From CAZNFR01 sp964572225 (lineage in GTDB: Bacteria > Bacteroidota > Bacteroidia > Bacteroidales > GCA-2748055), in the NCBI GenBank assembly GCA_964572225.1, contig CAZNFR010000007.1, forward strand, positions 5,670 through 69,669: a stretch of DNA of 64,000 nt. Reading direction: 5' to 3'. The position numbers and the translations under genes were made by a program. The notes under the pieces were generated by a model that had not been told where the DNA came from, ran no database searches, and worked only from the letters and a program-made list of their open reading frames with translations. This document shows positions 53,384 to 63,488 of the stretch, piece after piece (position 1 is the first letter of the stretch; each line of letters begins with the position of its first letter).

Positions 53384-54943
53384 CTATAAGGGAATGTTAG
53401 GATGCTTTTTTGGTGGATTCATTTCCTTTTTGGTTGAGAGGGTTTGAAGGGCCCTTATAATCCTGAAACGAGTATTTCTGGGTTCGATGATATCATCTAT
53501 GTAACCATATTTTGCTGCTTCGTAAGGATTGGCGAATTTTTCCCGGTATTCATCCTCCTTTTCCGAAATAAACTTTTCAAGTTCATCTTTATCTTCAATC
53601 TGCTGAATCTTTCTGCCTTCCAAAATTTCAATGGCTCCTTTCGGTCCCATAACCGCAATTTCTGCTGTAGGCCAAGCGTAGTTTATGTCTCCCCTTAGCT
53701 GTTTCGAGCTCATTACATCATGCGCTCCACCATAGGATTTTCTTAGGGTAATGGTTACCTTGGGAACGGTGGCTTCTCCATAAGCAAACATTAGTTTGGC
53801 TCCGTGGATAATGATCCCGCCGTACTCCTGGGCGGAACCCGGTAAAAATCCGGGTACGTCGACCAGGGTAACAATAGGGATATTAAAGCAGTCACACAAT
53901 CTGACAAATCTTGCGGCTTTTCTTGATGCATCGATATCCAGGACTCCTGCAAGGTAATTCGGCTGGTTTGCGACTATCCCGGTAGGTATTCCGTTAAATT
54001 TGGCAAATCCCGTCACAATGTTTTTTGCAAAATCACGATGTACTTCAAGGAATTCTCCTTCATCCACGATTTCGAAGATCACGTCTTTAACATCGTAGGG
54101 ATGGTTGGGATTTTCAGGAATGATTTCGTTTAGGGACTCAGCAAGCCTGTCAATTGGATCAACCGTTTCAGTAACAATGGGGTCCTCTAGGTTATTTTGG
54201 GGAAGGTAGCTGATAATTTTACGGATCAGCATGAGTCCTTCTTCTTCATCCTCTGCAACAAAATGGGAAACTCCCGATTTGGAGGAATGAACTCCGGCTC
54301 CTCCAAGATCTTCTGTAGAAATGCTTTCGCCGGTAACGGTTTTGGTGACCTTCGGTCCGGTAACGAACATATACGAAGTTTTGTCACTCATAATAACCAG
54401 GTCGGTAAGGGCCGGGGAGTAAACCGCACCACCCGCACAGGGTCCGAATATGGCGGAAATTTGAGGTATAACTCCCGAAGCGAGTATGTTGCGCTGAAAG
54501 ATCTCTGCATATCCTGCCAGGCTTCTGACTCCTTCCTGAATTCTTGCACCCCCGCTATCGTTGATTCCAATGACAGGGGCCCCTACTTTCATGGCCTGAT
54601 CCATGATTTTGCAGATTTTTTTAGCGTGGGTTTCTGACAATGAACCTCCAAATACCGTAAAATCCTGGGCATATACATAAACCACTCTACCATCGATGGT
54701 TCCATGACCGGTTATAACCCCGTCGCCCAGGAAAATTTTGTTCTCCAGTCCGAAATCACTTGAACGGTGGGTAACAAACATATCGTATTCTTCAAAACTG
54801 CCTTCATCGAGTAAAATTTCGATTCTTTCCCTGGCGGTATGTTTTCCTTTGGAATGCTGGGATTCAACCCTGGCTTCCCCTCCCCCTTCCCTCGCCTTTT
54901 TTCTGAGGTCTATGAGCTTTTTTACTTTATCAGAATTGGACAT
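53384..54943 (-). CDS. mmdA: Methylmalonyl-CoA carboxyltransferase subunit (MmdA)
   Basis: This 519-residue carboxyltransferase transfers CO2 between methylmalonyl-CoA or propionyl-CoA and biotin. It carries the acyl-CoA carboxylase motifs GGSLSETHAKKICKIMDQA, GINDSGGARIQEGV, FGPCAGGAVYSPA and DVPGFLPGSAQEYGGII. In other contexts it would be called propionyl-CoA carboxylase beta; here the membrane OadB-type neighbour shows it belongs to a Na+-pumping decarboxylase. It follows the epimerase gene by 37 bp. Confidence 0.94.
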   Translation of the reverse strand: MSNSDKVKKLIDLRKKAREGGGEARVESQHSKGKHTARERIEILLDEGSFEEYDMFVTHRSSDFGLENKIFLGDGVITGHGTIDGRVVYVYAQDFTVFGGSLSETHAKKICKIMDQAMKVGAPVIGINDSGGARIQEGVRSLAGYAEIFQRNILASGVIPQISAIFGPCAGGAVYSPALTDLVIMSDKTSYMFVTGPKVTKTVTGESISTEDLGGAGVHSSKSGVSHFVAEDEEEGLMLIRKIISYLPQNNLEDPIVTETVDPIDRLAESLNEIIPENPNHPYDVKDVIFEIVDEGEFLEVHRDFAKNIVTGFAKFNGIPTGIVANQPNYLAGVLDIDASRKAARFVRLCDCFNIPIVTLVDVPGFLPGSAQEYGGIIIHGAKLMFAYGEATVPKVTITLRKSYGGAHDVMSSKQLRGDINYAWPTAEIAVMGPKGAIEILEGRKIQQIEDKDELEKFISEKEDEYREKFANPYEAAKYGYIDDIIEPRNTRFRIIRALQTLSTKKEMNPPKKHPNIPL

Positions 54944-54980
54944 GTCCTTGTGTTTTTTATCCGTTTGGGATAGGCCCTTA

Positions 54981-55382
54981 TTATTTTCCGCAGAATTCTG
55001 TCAATACACCCTGGGTTGATTTAGGGTGGAGGAATCCGATATTCAAGCCTTCTGCGCCTTTCCTGGGTTTTTCATCGATAAGCTTCACCCCTTTCTTTCC
55101 TGCTTCCGTAAGGGCATTTTCAACATCATCGAAGGCAAATGCAATATGATGGACGCCCTGACCTTTCTTTTCAATAAATTTCCCTACCGGTCCTTCCGGG
55201 TCTGTAGATTCAAGCAATTCAATTTTCGTCTCACCAATTTTAAAAAATGCGGTTCTTACCTTTTGATCCTTTACTTCTTCGATCGCATAACACTCGAGGT
55301 TCAGAACCTCCTCATAATACCGGATGGATTCCTCCAGATTCTCGACTGCTATTCCAATATGCTCAATATGAGTTGGTTTCAT
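54981..55382 (-). CDS. mce: Methylmalonyl-CoA epimerase
   Basis: The 133-residue VOC-fold enzyme interconverts (R)- and (S)-methylmalonyl-CoA. Metal-site motifs are visible: IEHIGIAVENLEESI (His near 10), GVHHIAFAFDDVE (His near 81) and GVLTEFCGK (Glu near the C terminus). ATKIELLES-type central strand reads TKIELLESTDPEGPVGKF. It is the first gene of the decarboxylase operon, giving the succinate-to-propionate route its isomerase. A TACTTTTG box lies upstream at 55417-55410. Confidence 0.95.
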   Translation of the reverse strand: MKPTHIEHIGIAVENLEESIRYYEEVLNLECYAIEEVKDQKVRTAFFKIGETKIELLESTDPEGPVGKFIEKKGQGVHHIAFAFDDVENALTEAGKKGVKLIDEKPRKGAEGLNIGFLHPKSTQGVLTEFCGK

Positions 55383-55409
55383 AGTACAATTATTTGAATG
55401 AATTTGTTA

Positions 55410-55417
55410 CAAAAGTA
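55410..55417 (-). promoter_or_regulatory. Putative -7 box of the decarboxylase operon
   Basis: TACTTTTG on the minus strand, about 28 nt upstream of the mce ATG, fits TAnnTTTG. No TTG is found at the usual -33 distance. Confidence 0.35.
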
Positions 55418-55508
55418 ACTTCAATTCCTTTGGGATTATCATGATTTTTATCAATCCTCTTAAAAGTTATAATTGTTTTTTAACATAGCTATGCGGGGTA
55501 AATAAATT

Positions 55509-58500
55509 CTAATAGATTACCGATTCATAAATGCACTCCTGTATCCTGGTGCGAATATCCTTTCGGATAAGGGTAAGGTTATATTGGTCTGGATGTATGC
55601 GATTGGAAAGGAAAATATAAATCAAATCGTACTCCGGGTCAACCCAGGTCATTGTACCTGTAAAACCAGTGTGACCATAGGATGATGGGCTAGCATTATT
55701 ACTTGTGGGGCCGGATTGATCTTTTTCGGCGACAGGTTTATCAAAGCCCAAGGCGCGGCGGTTGCCATTATCCGTGAAGACTCTGGTTGTATATTTATCA
55801 ATTACCTTCCTGCTCAGAATCTGATTGCCCCCATAATTTCCCCCATTCAGGTACATCTGCATCATTTTCGCCAGATCGTTGGCATTGGAAAAAACTCCGG
55901 CATGTCCCCCTATCCCACCAAGCATCGCAGCACCGGGATCATGGACATATCCATGGACTAGTTGCTTTCTGAAAATATGGTCATACTCTGTCGGAACGAT
56001 CCTTTTTAGGGGAAAACGGTTCAGTGGAAGATAACCCAGAGTAGTGGCTCCCAGTTTTTGGTAAAAATTATGATATACAAATGGATACAGGAGAGTATCC
56101 ATGGTTTCCTCGATTATTTTCTGGAAAAAATAGTAACCCAGATCGCTGTAGCGGTATTCCTTTTCCTCCAGTCCGGAAGCCAGTATCCAATAGTAGACAG
56201 AATCCCGGTAATCTTTTCTTAAAAACATATCCTCAGCAACCGAGATGCTGTATTCTTTGGAATACTCTTTTTTAAAAACACTGTCCTTCCAAACAATATT
56301 TCTGTTTGCAAAGGCATTTGGCCCTAGTTTTAAGGGATATTCGACACTTATTCTGGTACTAAAAAGTGCCTCTGAAGTATCCAGAGGTTCGATGGTATGA
56401 TAATAAAATGGAATCCATGATTTTAGTCCTGCCTGATGGGCCAGGATATCCTTTATGATGAGATTATTCATCTGTGAGGTATCGGGTAGGTTCAGGTAAG
56501 CCCCAAGAGTTTCTTCAGTATTAATAAGGCCTCTGTCTTCCAATAGCATTAGGGCCGGTACCGTTGAAGTTATTTTTGTAATTGAAGCAAGATCGAATAA
56601 ATCTTCTCTTTCAAGCTTTTTTTTTCTGTTGTAGCTATGGTGACCAAATGCTTTATAATAAATAACCCGGGAGTTTCTGGCGATCAGGATTTGGCAACCC
56701 GGAGTTGCCTTTTCACTCAGGGCTTCAGCGACCAGAGTATCAATTTTCATAAGTAATTCTGAACTCATTCCTTCCTGTTCAGGTATACCGTACGATAAGC
56801 GGTTAAGTGAAGGGGTATTCTCCCCATCCCCTTCCTTAATGGAATCATTGACCGTTACCGGAAGCCTTCCGTTTATGCTTGTCGCGCCGAAAATGGCCTG
56901 GGCAGACAGATCCTGTGTCAGTTCATCATCATTGTAAGCAAGCAGTATGCTATGAGGAAATGTAAGTTTTCCGAGGCTTTTGAGGGCATAAGGATTACCG
57001 AAAAGTACCAGGATAGTATTTGCTGAAGGGTTAAACTGATCCAAAAAAATCCGGGTTTGGGGATAGATCCCATAATTCCTTCCAGGCCACTGAGAGGTTC
57101 CCTGAAGGTTAAGGATAAGCGTTTGATAAGCATCCCCAATTTTGTTGAGGCTATCCTGCATGGCAGGCAGATCTTCGCTGCGGACGAAATAGTGGTCGAA
57201 TTCCTGGTATAGACCCAATGTTTGGGTAAAAATGCTATTCTCCTTGCCACCAATAGTGAGTGAAGCTATTTTTCCTGAATCAGGAAGCCTTAGCGGGATC
57301 AGGTTTTTTTGATTTCCAAGGAGAGTTAGTGAGGCAGAAATTAACTTTCGCATTTCCACCTGATAATAAGGATTATTCAGGTCATCTTGCAGGTTTTCGG
57401 TCTTAATAGTGACTGGCTTGGATAATCCCAGCCAATTCTTAAGCAGAAGTATTTTCCGGACTTTTTCGTCCAGATATTCTTCAGGAATGTTTTCTTTTTT
57501 GATCTCTCTCCGGATTGCATTAATTGCCTTTGGGACATCCGAAGGCATAAGCAATATGTCGTTTCCTGCCAGAAAGGCTTTCACTTCCAACTCACCGGGT
57601 TTTTCGTATTCGCTGGCCCCTTTCATGTTAAGTGCATCGGTAAAGACCAGACCTTTAAAACNNNNNNNNNNAGCCGATCATGCCGATGTTGAGAGGCTTT
57701 TTGAGGGAAGACATGGATGAAGGAACCCCCGGGGTTGAGTCAAGGGAGGGTACATTCAGATGTGCCGACATAATTCCTCCCGCTGCATTTTTGATCCCAT
57801 AATGAAATGGAAAAAGCTCTAATGAGTCCAGCCGTTCACGAGGGTGATTAATTAAGGGTAAGGCATAATGGGAATCCGTATTTGTGTCCCCATGGCCCGG
57901 GAAATGCTTCAAAACTCCCAATACTCCGGCATCTTCCATGCCTTTGAGGTACATAAGGGATTTTACTGCCACTCGGTTCCTTTCTTCACCAAATGACCGG
58001 AAATTTATTACCGGATTATCCGGATTGTTATTGATGTCTACTACTGGGGCAAAATTTATATGTACCCCCAACCTTCTCATCTGACGACCAATATCATATC
58101 CCATCTGATATATTAGTTCATCATCCTGCATGGCACCCAGCATCATCTGTCTCGGATATTGAAGAGTGCTGTCCAGTCTCATGGCTAGTCCCCACTCTGC
58201 ATCCATAGCGATCATAAGGGGGATACTGGAGGATTGCTGGAATTGATTGATCATTTGCGCCTGTCTTACAGGCCCTCCCTGGAAAAAAATGATTCCACCG
58301 GGAGCATATTTTCCAATAATTTCAAGAATTTCTTCCTTGTGAGATTCATCTTTATTAGAATAAGCAGCTACCATGATCAACTGTCCGATTTTTTCCTCCA
58401 GAGTCATTCCCGAAATAATACTATCCACCCAGGATGAGTCGGCCTTAAGATAGACCGGAATACTTTCTCTGCCTGCGACTGGGAAATCGACAGGCTTCTT

Positions 58501-58578
58501 TGAGCCAATCCCGTCGACTACACTTAAAACCGCAAATATCACACTAAGAATAATCCCTTGTAAAGCAATTTTATTCAT
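55509..58578 (-). CDS. GH3 beta-N-acetylglucosaminidase fused to a serine beta-lactamase-fold domain (spans N run)
   Basis: One exported protein read in two pieces around 10 N. The N-terminal part (from 58578) has a signal-like segment, then GH3 blocks GQLIMVAAYSNKD, LAMRLDSTLQYPRQMMLG and GVLKHFPGHGDTNTDSHYA. After the gap come FKGLVFTDALNMKGAS with the Asp nucleophile and a Rossmann-like C-terminal GH3 domain. From about residue 600 a class C beta-lactamase fold follows: DLASITKITSTVPALM (SxxK), YSDLGYYFF, and GHTGFTGTMTW. The two halves share frame if the gap is a multiple of three; zero would give about 1019 residues. This fusion is known in Bacteroidota. It probably trims muropeptides or amino sugars. 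Confidence 0.88.
57662..57671. other. Scaffold gap (10 N)
   Basis: Ten N inside the GH3 gene. Ten bases would shift the frame; removing them joins GMIG and FKGLVF in frame with one added Cys, at nearly normal spacing for the family. The true gap is probably zero or a multiple of three. Confidence 0.8.
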
Positions 58579-58891
58579 GAAGAACTTCCTGATTTTAAAG
58601 AATTCCTAAAGATAAGTTTATGAACATTTGATTTGAAATGATGTTTTCAACAACAGCAGGTTAATCCGGTAATATAGAATTGTTTTACTTAACTTTATCG
58701 ATTGTTTGGTTCCGACCGGATGAATGATAATGCAATTAGTATATTTTAAATCAAGACTGGAGGGTTTCGAAGTTTTTAGGACATCTCGTTATACCCTCCA
58801 CAGGTTCGAACTAAGTGTAACATTAAAGACTATTTACCGAATCAACTTTTCACAACTACTTCAATTACAAACTTTTAGTAAATTAATTCCT
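58579..58891. other. Divergent intergenic region before the tricorn-type gene
   Basis: 313 bp between divergent GH3 and tricorn-type genes. The plus-strand frame is open from 58724, but that extension has no signal peptide or conserved block. I see no RNA gene, repeat or complete promoter; TAACTTTA around 58690 is a one-mismatch -7 box. Confidence 0.4.
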
Positions 58892-61800
58892 ATGAAAAGA
58901 AAAGTATTTACTCTACTGTTGGCTGTCTGCCTGTCAATAACCGGGCTTATGTCTCAGGAGGAAGCTCGATTATTGCGTTTTCCTGCAATCCATGATGACC
59001 AGGTAGTTTTTACCCATGCAGGTGATCTGTATACCGTTAGCAGGGAAGGCGGACTTGCAAGAAAACTGACATCTCATATCGGATATGAAATGTTTGCCAA
59101 ATTCTCACCGGATGGAAAATACCTTGCCTTTACAGGGCAGTATGATGGAAACACCGAGGTGTTTGTCATGCCCTCCGAAGGTGGGAGCCCTGTGAGACTC
59201 ACATATACCGCCACTTTGGGCAGAGACAATATTGGAGACAGAATGGGTCCTAACAACATTGTCATGGGCTGGACTCCCGATGGTAAATATATTATCTACC
59301 GTTCAAGAAAACAATCGTTTAATTCTTTCAAAGGCTCTTTATTCAAGGTACCTGTGGAAGGGGGGCTGTCTGAGCAATTGCCTCTATCTTACGGGGGATT
59401 CAATTCCTTTTCTCCTGACGGTGAAAAACTTGCATTTAACTGGGTTTTCAGGGAATTTAGAACCTGGAAGTACTATCGTGGAGGGATGGCTGATGATATC
59501 CGTATTTTCGATTTTGAAACCGGGGAAGTGGAGATAATTACAGATTCTGATGCTCAGGATATTTTTCCCATGTGGATCGGGGATGAAATCTATTTTTTGT
59601 CCGATCGAGACCGCAGGATGAATCTTTTTGTTTACAATGTAACTTCAGGTTCCACAGAGAAAGTCACCAATTTCGATGACTTTGACATTAAGTTCCCTTC
59701 AGCAGATGCGGGAAGTATTATTTTTGAGAAGGGCGGATATCTTTACACTCTGGATGTAAAGAATCGTCAGACTGAAAAGATAACCGTTTACATTAACAAT
59801 GATGAACCCTATGCGCGCTCGGAAATTAAGGATGTAAGCAAGGATGTCCGTTCCGGAGATATTTCACCCAACGGAGAGCGTGTGATCATTGCTGCACGCG
59901 GAGAGATATTCAGTGTCCCATCCGAAGAAGGTATTACCTATAATTTCACGCAGACACCCGGAACTCACGAAAGAGATGTGGAATGGTCACCCGATGGAAA
60001 ATACATTGCTTTTCTTTCCGATAGAACCGGAGAATTTGAAATTTATGTTCAGAAACAGGATGGATCGGAACCTGCCAGACAGCTTACCAAAGATGCAGAT
60101 ACTTATATCTTCAGCCTTATCTGCTCGCCCGACAGCAAAAAGATCTTATTTCACGACCGGAAAATGAGGTTGAGTTATGTGGATGTAGAGAGCGGTGAGG
60201 TCACTTTAGTGGAACAGGAAACCCATGGGATTCCCGGGAGCTATGACTGGTCTCCGGACAGTAAGTGGATCAGTTACGAGTACACCACCGAAAATGTTTA
60301 TTTTTCCATTATCCGCCTCTTTAACACAGAGACCGGTCAGAAGTTTGATGTTACGGATGAATGGTACAATTCGGGCAATCCCGAGTTCTCTGAGGATGGC
60401 AAGTACCTCTATTTTGTTTCGGCCCGGGATTTCAATCCTACCTACAGCTTTACCGAATGGAATCATGTATATGTTGACATGAGTAAAATATACATGGTAA
60501 CCCTGGCCAGCGATACCCCACACCCCTTTGCTCCCGAAAACAATATGGTAAAGGTGGAAGAGGAGGAAAAGGATGAGGATAAGGGTAATGAATCCAAATC
60601 AGCTAAGAAAGGAAAAGAAGATGAGGGGGATGAGAAGCCTGGTACTAAGATAGATCCAGAAGGAATTATGGAGCGAATCATTGCCCTTCCCGTTAGTGCA
60701 TCGAACTATTTTAATCTTGAGGCGGCTTCCGGACGGATCTATTACAATGAATTCATCAGGGGAGAAGGAAGCGTAGCAAAGTTTTTTGATATTGAAAAGG
60801 AAAAAGAGACTACCCTTGGTAAGGGTCTGATGTGGACTATTTCTGCCAATGGTAAAAAAATGCTGGTTGGTCAGGCAGGTAAATGGTCAGTTATTGACCT
60901 CCCTGCCGGTGAAGTTAAGATCAGTGATCCCCTGGATCTTTCCGGTCTGAAAACAAGGGTGGACTATGAAAAAGAATGGGCCCAGATCTTTGACGAGAGT
61001 TGGAGACAGATGAGAGATTTCTTTTATGTGCCGAACATGCACGGTGTTGACTGGCCTGCCATGAAGGATAAATACGGTGAGCTTGTACCCTATGTAAAAC
61101 ACAGGGATGACCTGACTTATGTAATAGGTGAACTGATCGGGGAACTAAATGTAGGACATGCATATGTTAATTCCGGTGAAGGACCCGAACCTGAAAGGAT
61201 CAAGACAGGGCTTCTTGGCGCTCAGTTTAAGAAAGATGAAACCGGCTATTTTCGTGTGGAAAAGATCCTTAAAGGAGCAAATTGGAGTCCGCAGTTACGC
61301 TCTCCCCTCTCCGAGGTGGGGGTTAAAGTTAAGGTTGGAGATTATATCCTGTCCGTAGATGGAAATTCAACCCTGGAAGTGAATGACTTATATAGTTTAC
61401 TTGTAGGGAAGGCTGGTACAGCTGTCGAGCTTGAAGTTAACGGAAAAGGTGATAAAGAGGGTAGCCGGAAGGTGGTTGTAAAACCCATAGAGGATGAAGC
61501 AGATCTGTATTATTTCAATTGGGTCCAAACAAACATTGATTACGTTAATGAGAAAACCAACGGCCAGGTTGGATATATTCACATTCCGGATATGGGTCCA
61601 GGAGGATTGACGGAATTTGCACGTCATTTCTACCCTCAACTAAATAAGAAAGCCCTTATCATTGATGATAGAGGAAATGGTGGAGGAAATGTGTCACCCA
61701 TGATTATTGAAAGACTGAAAAGAGAAGTGACCCGGGCAACCATGAGGAGGAATTTTGTGGAAGGAAACCCGGTTCCAAACAGGATGATGCTTGGACCCAA

Positions 61801-62170
61801 AGTTCTATTGGTTGATCGTTATTCAGCCTCAGATGGTGACCTTTTCGCCTATTCATTCAAGAAACACGGTCTGGGAACTGTGATCGGCACCCGCACCTGG
61901 GGAGGTGTGGTCGGAATCACGGGTTCACTCCCCTTTATTGACGGACAGGATTTGCGGAAACCTGAATTTGCCTCCTACTCATCTGAGATAAGTGATTGGA
62001 TTATTGAAGGATATGGTGTTGACCCTGATATAGTTCTGGACAATGATCCTCACCTTGAATTTCTGGGTACAGATACTCAGCTAGACAAAGCGATTGAAGT
62101 TATTCTGGAAGATTTGAAGGATTTCAAAGATATACCCCCGGTTCCTGCTCCCCCGGATAAATCAAGATAA
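58892..62170 (+). CDS. Exported tricorn-type protease (S41 family)
   Basis: A protein of about 1092 residues from ATG 58892, which gives a signal peptide (MKRKVFTLLLAVCLSITGLM). The first two thirds are WD40/beta-propeller repeats with SPDG-type turns (FSPDGKYLAFTGQYDGN, WSPDGKYIAFLSDRTGE), a charged Lys/Glu linker (about 605-640), then the C1 helical domain, a PDZ domain (VGDYILSVDGNSTLEVNDLY) and the S41 core with Ser in DRYSASDGDLFAYS and TRTWGGVVG. The order is that of archaeal tricorn. It probably degrades peptides in the periplasm. A terminator follows. Confidence 0.92.
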   Translation: MKRKVFTLLLAVCLSITGLMSQEEARLLRFPAIHDDQVVFTHAGDLYTVSREGGLARKLTSHIGYEMFAKFSPDGKYLAFTGQYDGNTEVFVMPSEGGSPVRLTYTATLGRDNIGDRMGPNNIVMGWTPDGKYIIYRSRKQSFNSFKGSLFKVPVEGGLSEQLPLSYGGFNSFSPDGEKLAFNWVFREFRTWKYYRGGMADDIRIFDFETGEVEIITDSDAQDIFPMWIGDEIYFLSDRDRRMNLFVYNVTSGSTEKVTNFDDFDIKFPSADAGSIIFEKGGYLYTLDVKNRQTEKITVYINNDEPYARSEIKDVSKDVRSGDISPNGERVIIAARGEIFSVPSEEGITYNFTQTPGTHERDVEWSPDGKYIAFLSDRTGEFEIYVQKQDGSEPARQLTKDADTYIFSLICSPDSKKILFHDRKMRLSYVDVESGEVTLVEQETHGIPGSYDWSPDSKWISYEYTTENVYFSIIRLFNTETGQKFDVTDEWYNSGNPEFSEDGKYLYFVSARDFNPTYSFTEWNHVYVDMSKIYMVTLASDTPHPFAPENNMVKVEEEEKDEDKGNESKSAKKGKEDEGDEKPGTKIDPEGIMERIIALPVSASNYFNLEAASGRIYYNEFIRGEGSVAKFFDIEKEKETTLGKGLMWTISANGKKMLVGQAGKWSVIDLPAGEVKISDPLDLSGLKTRVDYEKEWAQIFDESWRQMRDFFYVPNMHGVDWPAMKDKYGELVPYVKHRDDLTYVIGELIGELNVGHAYVNSGEGPEPERIKTGLLGAQFKKDETGYFRVEKILKGANWSPQLRSPLSEVGVKVKVGDYILSVDGNSTLEVNDLYSLLVGKAGTAVELEVNGKGDKEGSRKVVVKPIEDEADLYYFNWVQTNIDYVNEKTNGQVGYIHIPDMGPGGLTEFARHFYPQLNKKALIIDDRGNGGGNVSPMIIERLKREVTRATMRRNFVEGNPVPNRMMLGPKVLLVDRYSASDGDLFAYSFKKHGLGTVIGTRTWGGVVGITGSLPFIDGQDLRKPEFASYSSEISDWIIEGYGVDPDIVLDNDPHLEFLGTDTQLDKAIEVILEDLKDFKDIPPVPAPPDKSR

Positions 62171-62172
62171 AG

Positions 62173-62203
62173 AAAAAAGCCGTCTCCCTCGAGACGGCTT
62201 TTG
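62173..62203. terminator. Hairpin between tricorn and C1B peptidase genes
   Basis: AAAAGCCGTCTC and GAGACGGCTTTT around a 4-nt loop, with A-rich and T-rich flanks. It lies between convergent genes and can terminate both. Confidence 0.85.
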
Positions 62204-62218
62204 GTTTTCTTACCTGCT

Positions 62219-63397
62219 TCAAATCCCTAGTTTTTTACGAATCCCTTCCGGTAGGGCTGACTTATGCAGTAAAAGAGAGGTGGTCTTATACTCAACGAAA
62301 GTTTTGGAAGCATAGAGGTAGCCATTATAGATATGATCTTTGTCACTCCAGGAATTTTTCACCTTGTAATAATGATTTCCTTCCTGATCTTTGGCTAAAC
62401 CTATGATATGCATTCCATGATCATCGGTGGTCTGGTAATTATCAAAACCTTCCTGACGCATTTCCTGAGTTATCACTTTTTCTTTTCTGATGGCGCTAAA
62501 ATCATATATGTGATCTTGCTTTTCCTTTTCACTCATTTCTTCCCAGCGGTCTCTCTCGAGACCTGCAAGCTCTTCAATATCTTCTCTTGGAACGACTGCC
62601 AATCCTTTTTTCCAGTTGAAGCCCTTTTCACTTACATCGGTAGCCCAGGCAACGGTAAATCCCTGGTTAACAGCATGGTCAATAATCTCGGTTAACTCCG
62701 ATATTTTTACATTATAAACCTGACCCCAGTTCCAGTTATCGGGCACTTCAAGGATAAAGGGTTGGTAAAAAGGATGGTGGGAAAATGATGAAATCATAAT
62801 ATAATCACTCATATCCAGGCCCATATTTTTCACAAAACTTTGAGGGGTTAATCCCTGACTCCCTTCGCTGAATGCAGAGGGTACCTCTCCAAGGTATGCA
62901 TCCAAAATCCCGTTAAATCCATTAAACCATGCAGAACTCAGCTTTTTATTCGGGTTTGTGATTACCTTATCCAGATATGCTTTAAGAACACCGTCAAATT
63001 CAGCATGGACATGCTTGTCTTCGCCATATTTCAGGCCGGGATAGACCTCCTCGGTAAGGATTCCATATTTTTCCAATACCATGGTAACATCGTTAAATGC
63101 TCCACCACCCGCAAAATTTACATTTCCGTGCATCCTGACATATTTCCGGGCCTTTTCTTCATAGGTTTTTCTTACTATATACATTTCTGAAAGGTCGAAT
63201 TCTCCTTTTCCCATCCTTAAAAGCTCAGATTCGAAAAAGGATAATCCAGAGAAACTCCAACAAGTACCGGATCGAAACTGATTCTTGATGGAAGTGACCG
63301 GTAAAACTTTAAGGTCTTCAAACTGATAACCGTCTTGTGAAAATGAGAGACTGGAAACAAAAATCAAAATCAGACCAAGGGTAATTATTCTCTTCAT
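62219..63397 (-). CDS. Exported C1B cysteine aminopeptidase (bleomycin-hydrolase/PepC type)
   Basis: A 392-residue papain-fold peptidase with a signal peptide (to about residue 20, SFSQ). Catalytic Cys46 lies in RSGTCWSFSGLSFFES, His in DDHGMHIIGLAKD and Asn in YYKVKNSWSDKD. The QxxxGTCW and KNSW blocks are those of PepC/bleomycin hydrolase, but intracellular members lack a signal peptide. It is convergent with the tricorn gene. Together with PepD and M28 it gives the window a strong peptide-degrading theme. Confidence 0.92.
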   Translation of the reverse strand: MKRIITLGLILIFVSSLSFSQDGYQFEDLKVLPVTSIKNQFRSGTCWSFSGLSFFESELLRMGKGEFDLSEMYIVRKTYEEKARKYVRMHGNVNFAGGGAFNDVTMVLEKYGILTEEVYPGLKYGEDKHVHAEFDGVLKAYLDKVITNPNKKLSSAWFNGFNGILDAYLGEVPSAFSEGSQGLTPQSFVKNMGLDMSDYIMISSFSHHPFYQPFILEVPDNWNWGQVYNVKISELTEIIDHAVNQGFTVAWATDVSEKGFNWKKGLAVVPREDIEELAGLERDRWEEMSEKEKQDHIYDFSAIRKEKVITQEMRQEGFDNYQTTDDHGMHIIGLAKDQEGNHYYKVKNSWSDKDHIYNGYLYASKTFVEYKTTSLLLHKSALPEGIRKKLGI

Positions 63398-63488
63398 TTG
63401 TTTAGTAGTTTAAGGTTAATTAATCCTCAAAAGCTAGGTAATTCCGACAAGATAATAAATGATTTTTCTCTGGTTTCTTCGTTCAAGT

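Noticed and set aside
57409..57720. Plus-strand ORF across the 10-N gap
   Set aside because: It is the antisense of the GH3 catalytic region and has no coding signature.
58724..58891. N-terminal extension of the tricorn-type protein
   Set aside because: 56 residues without a conserved block precede a perfect signal peptide at ATG 58892.
60541..60640. Glu/Lys-rich stretch in the tricorn-type gene as a tandem repeat
   Set aside because: The DNA is not periodic; it is a charged linker between the propeller and the protease domain.
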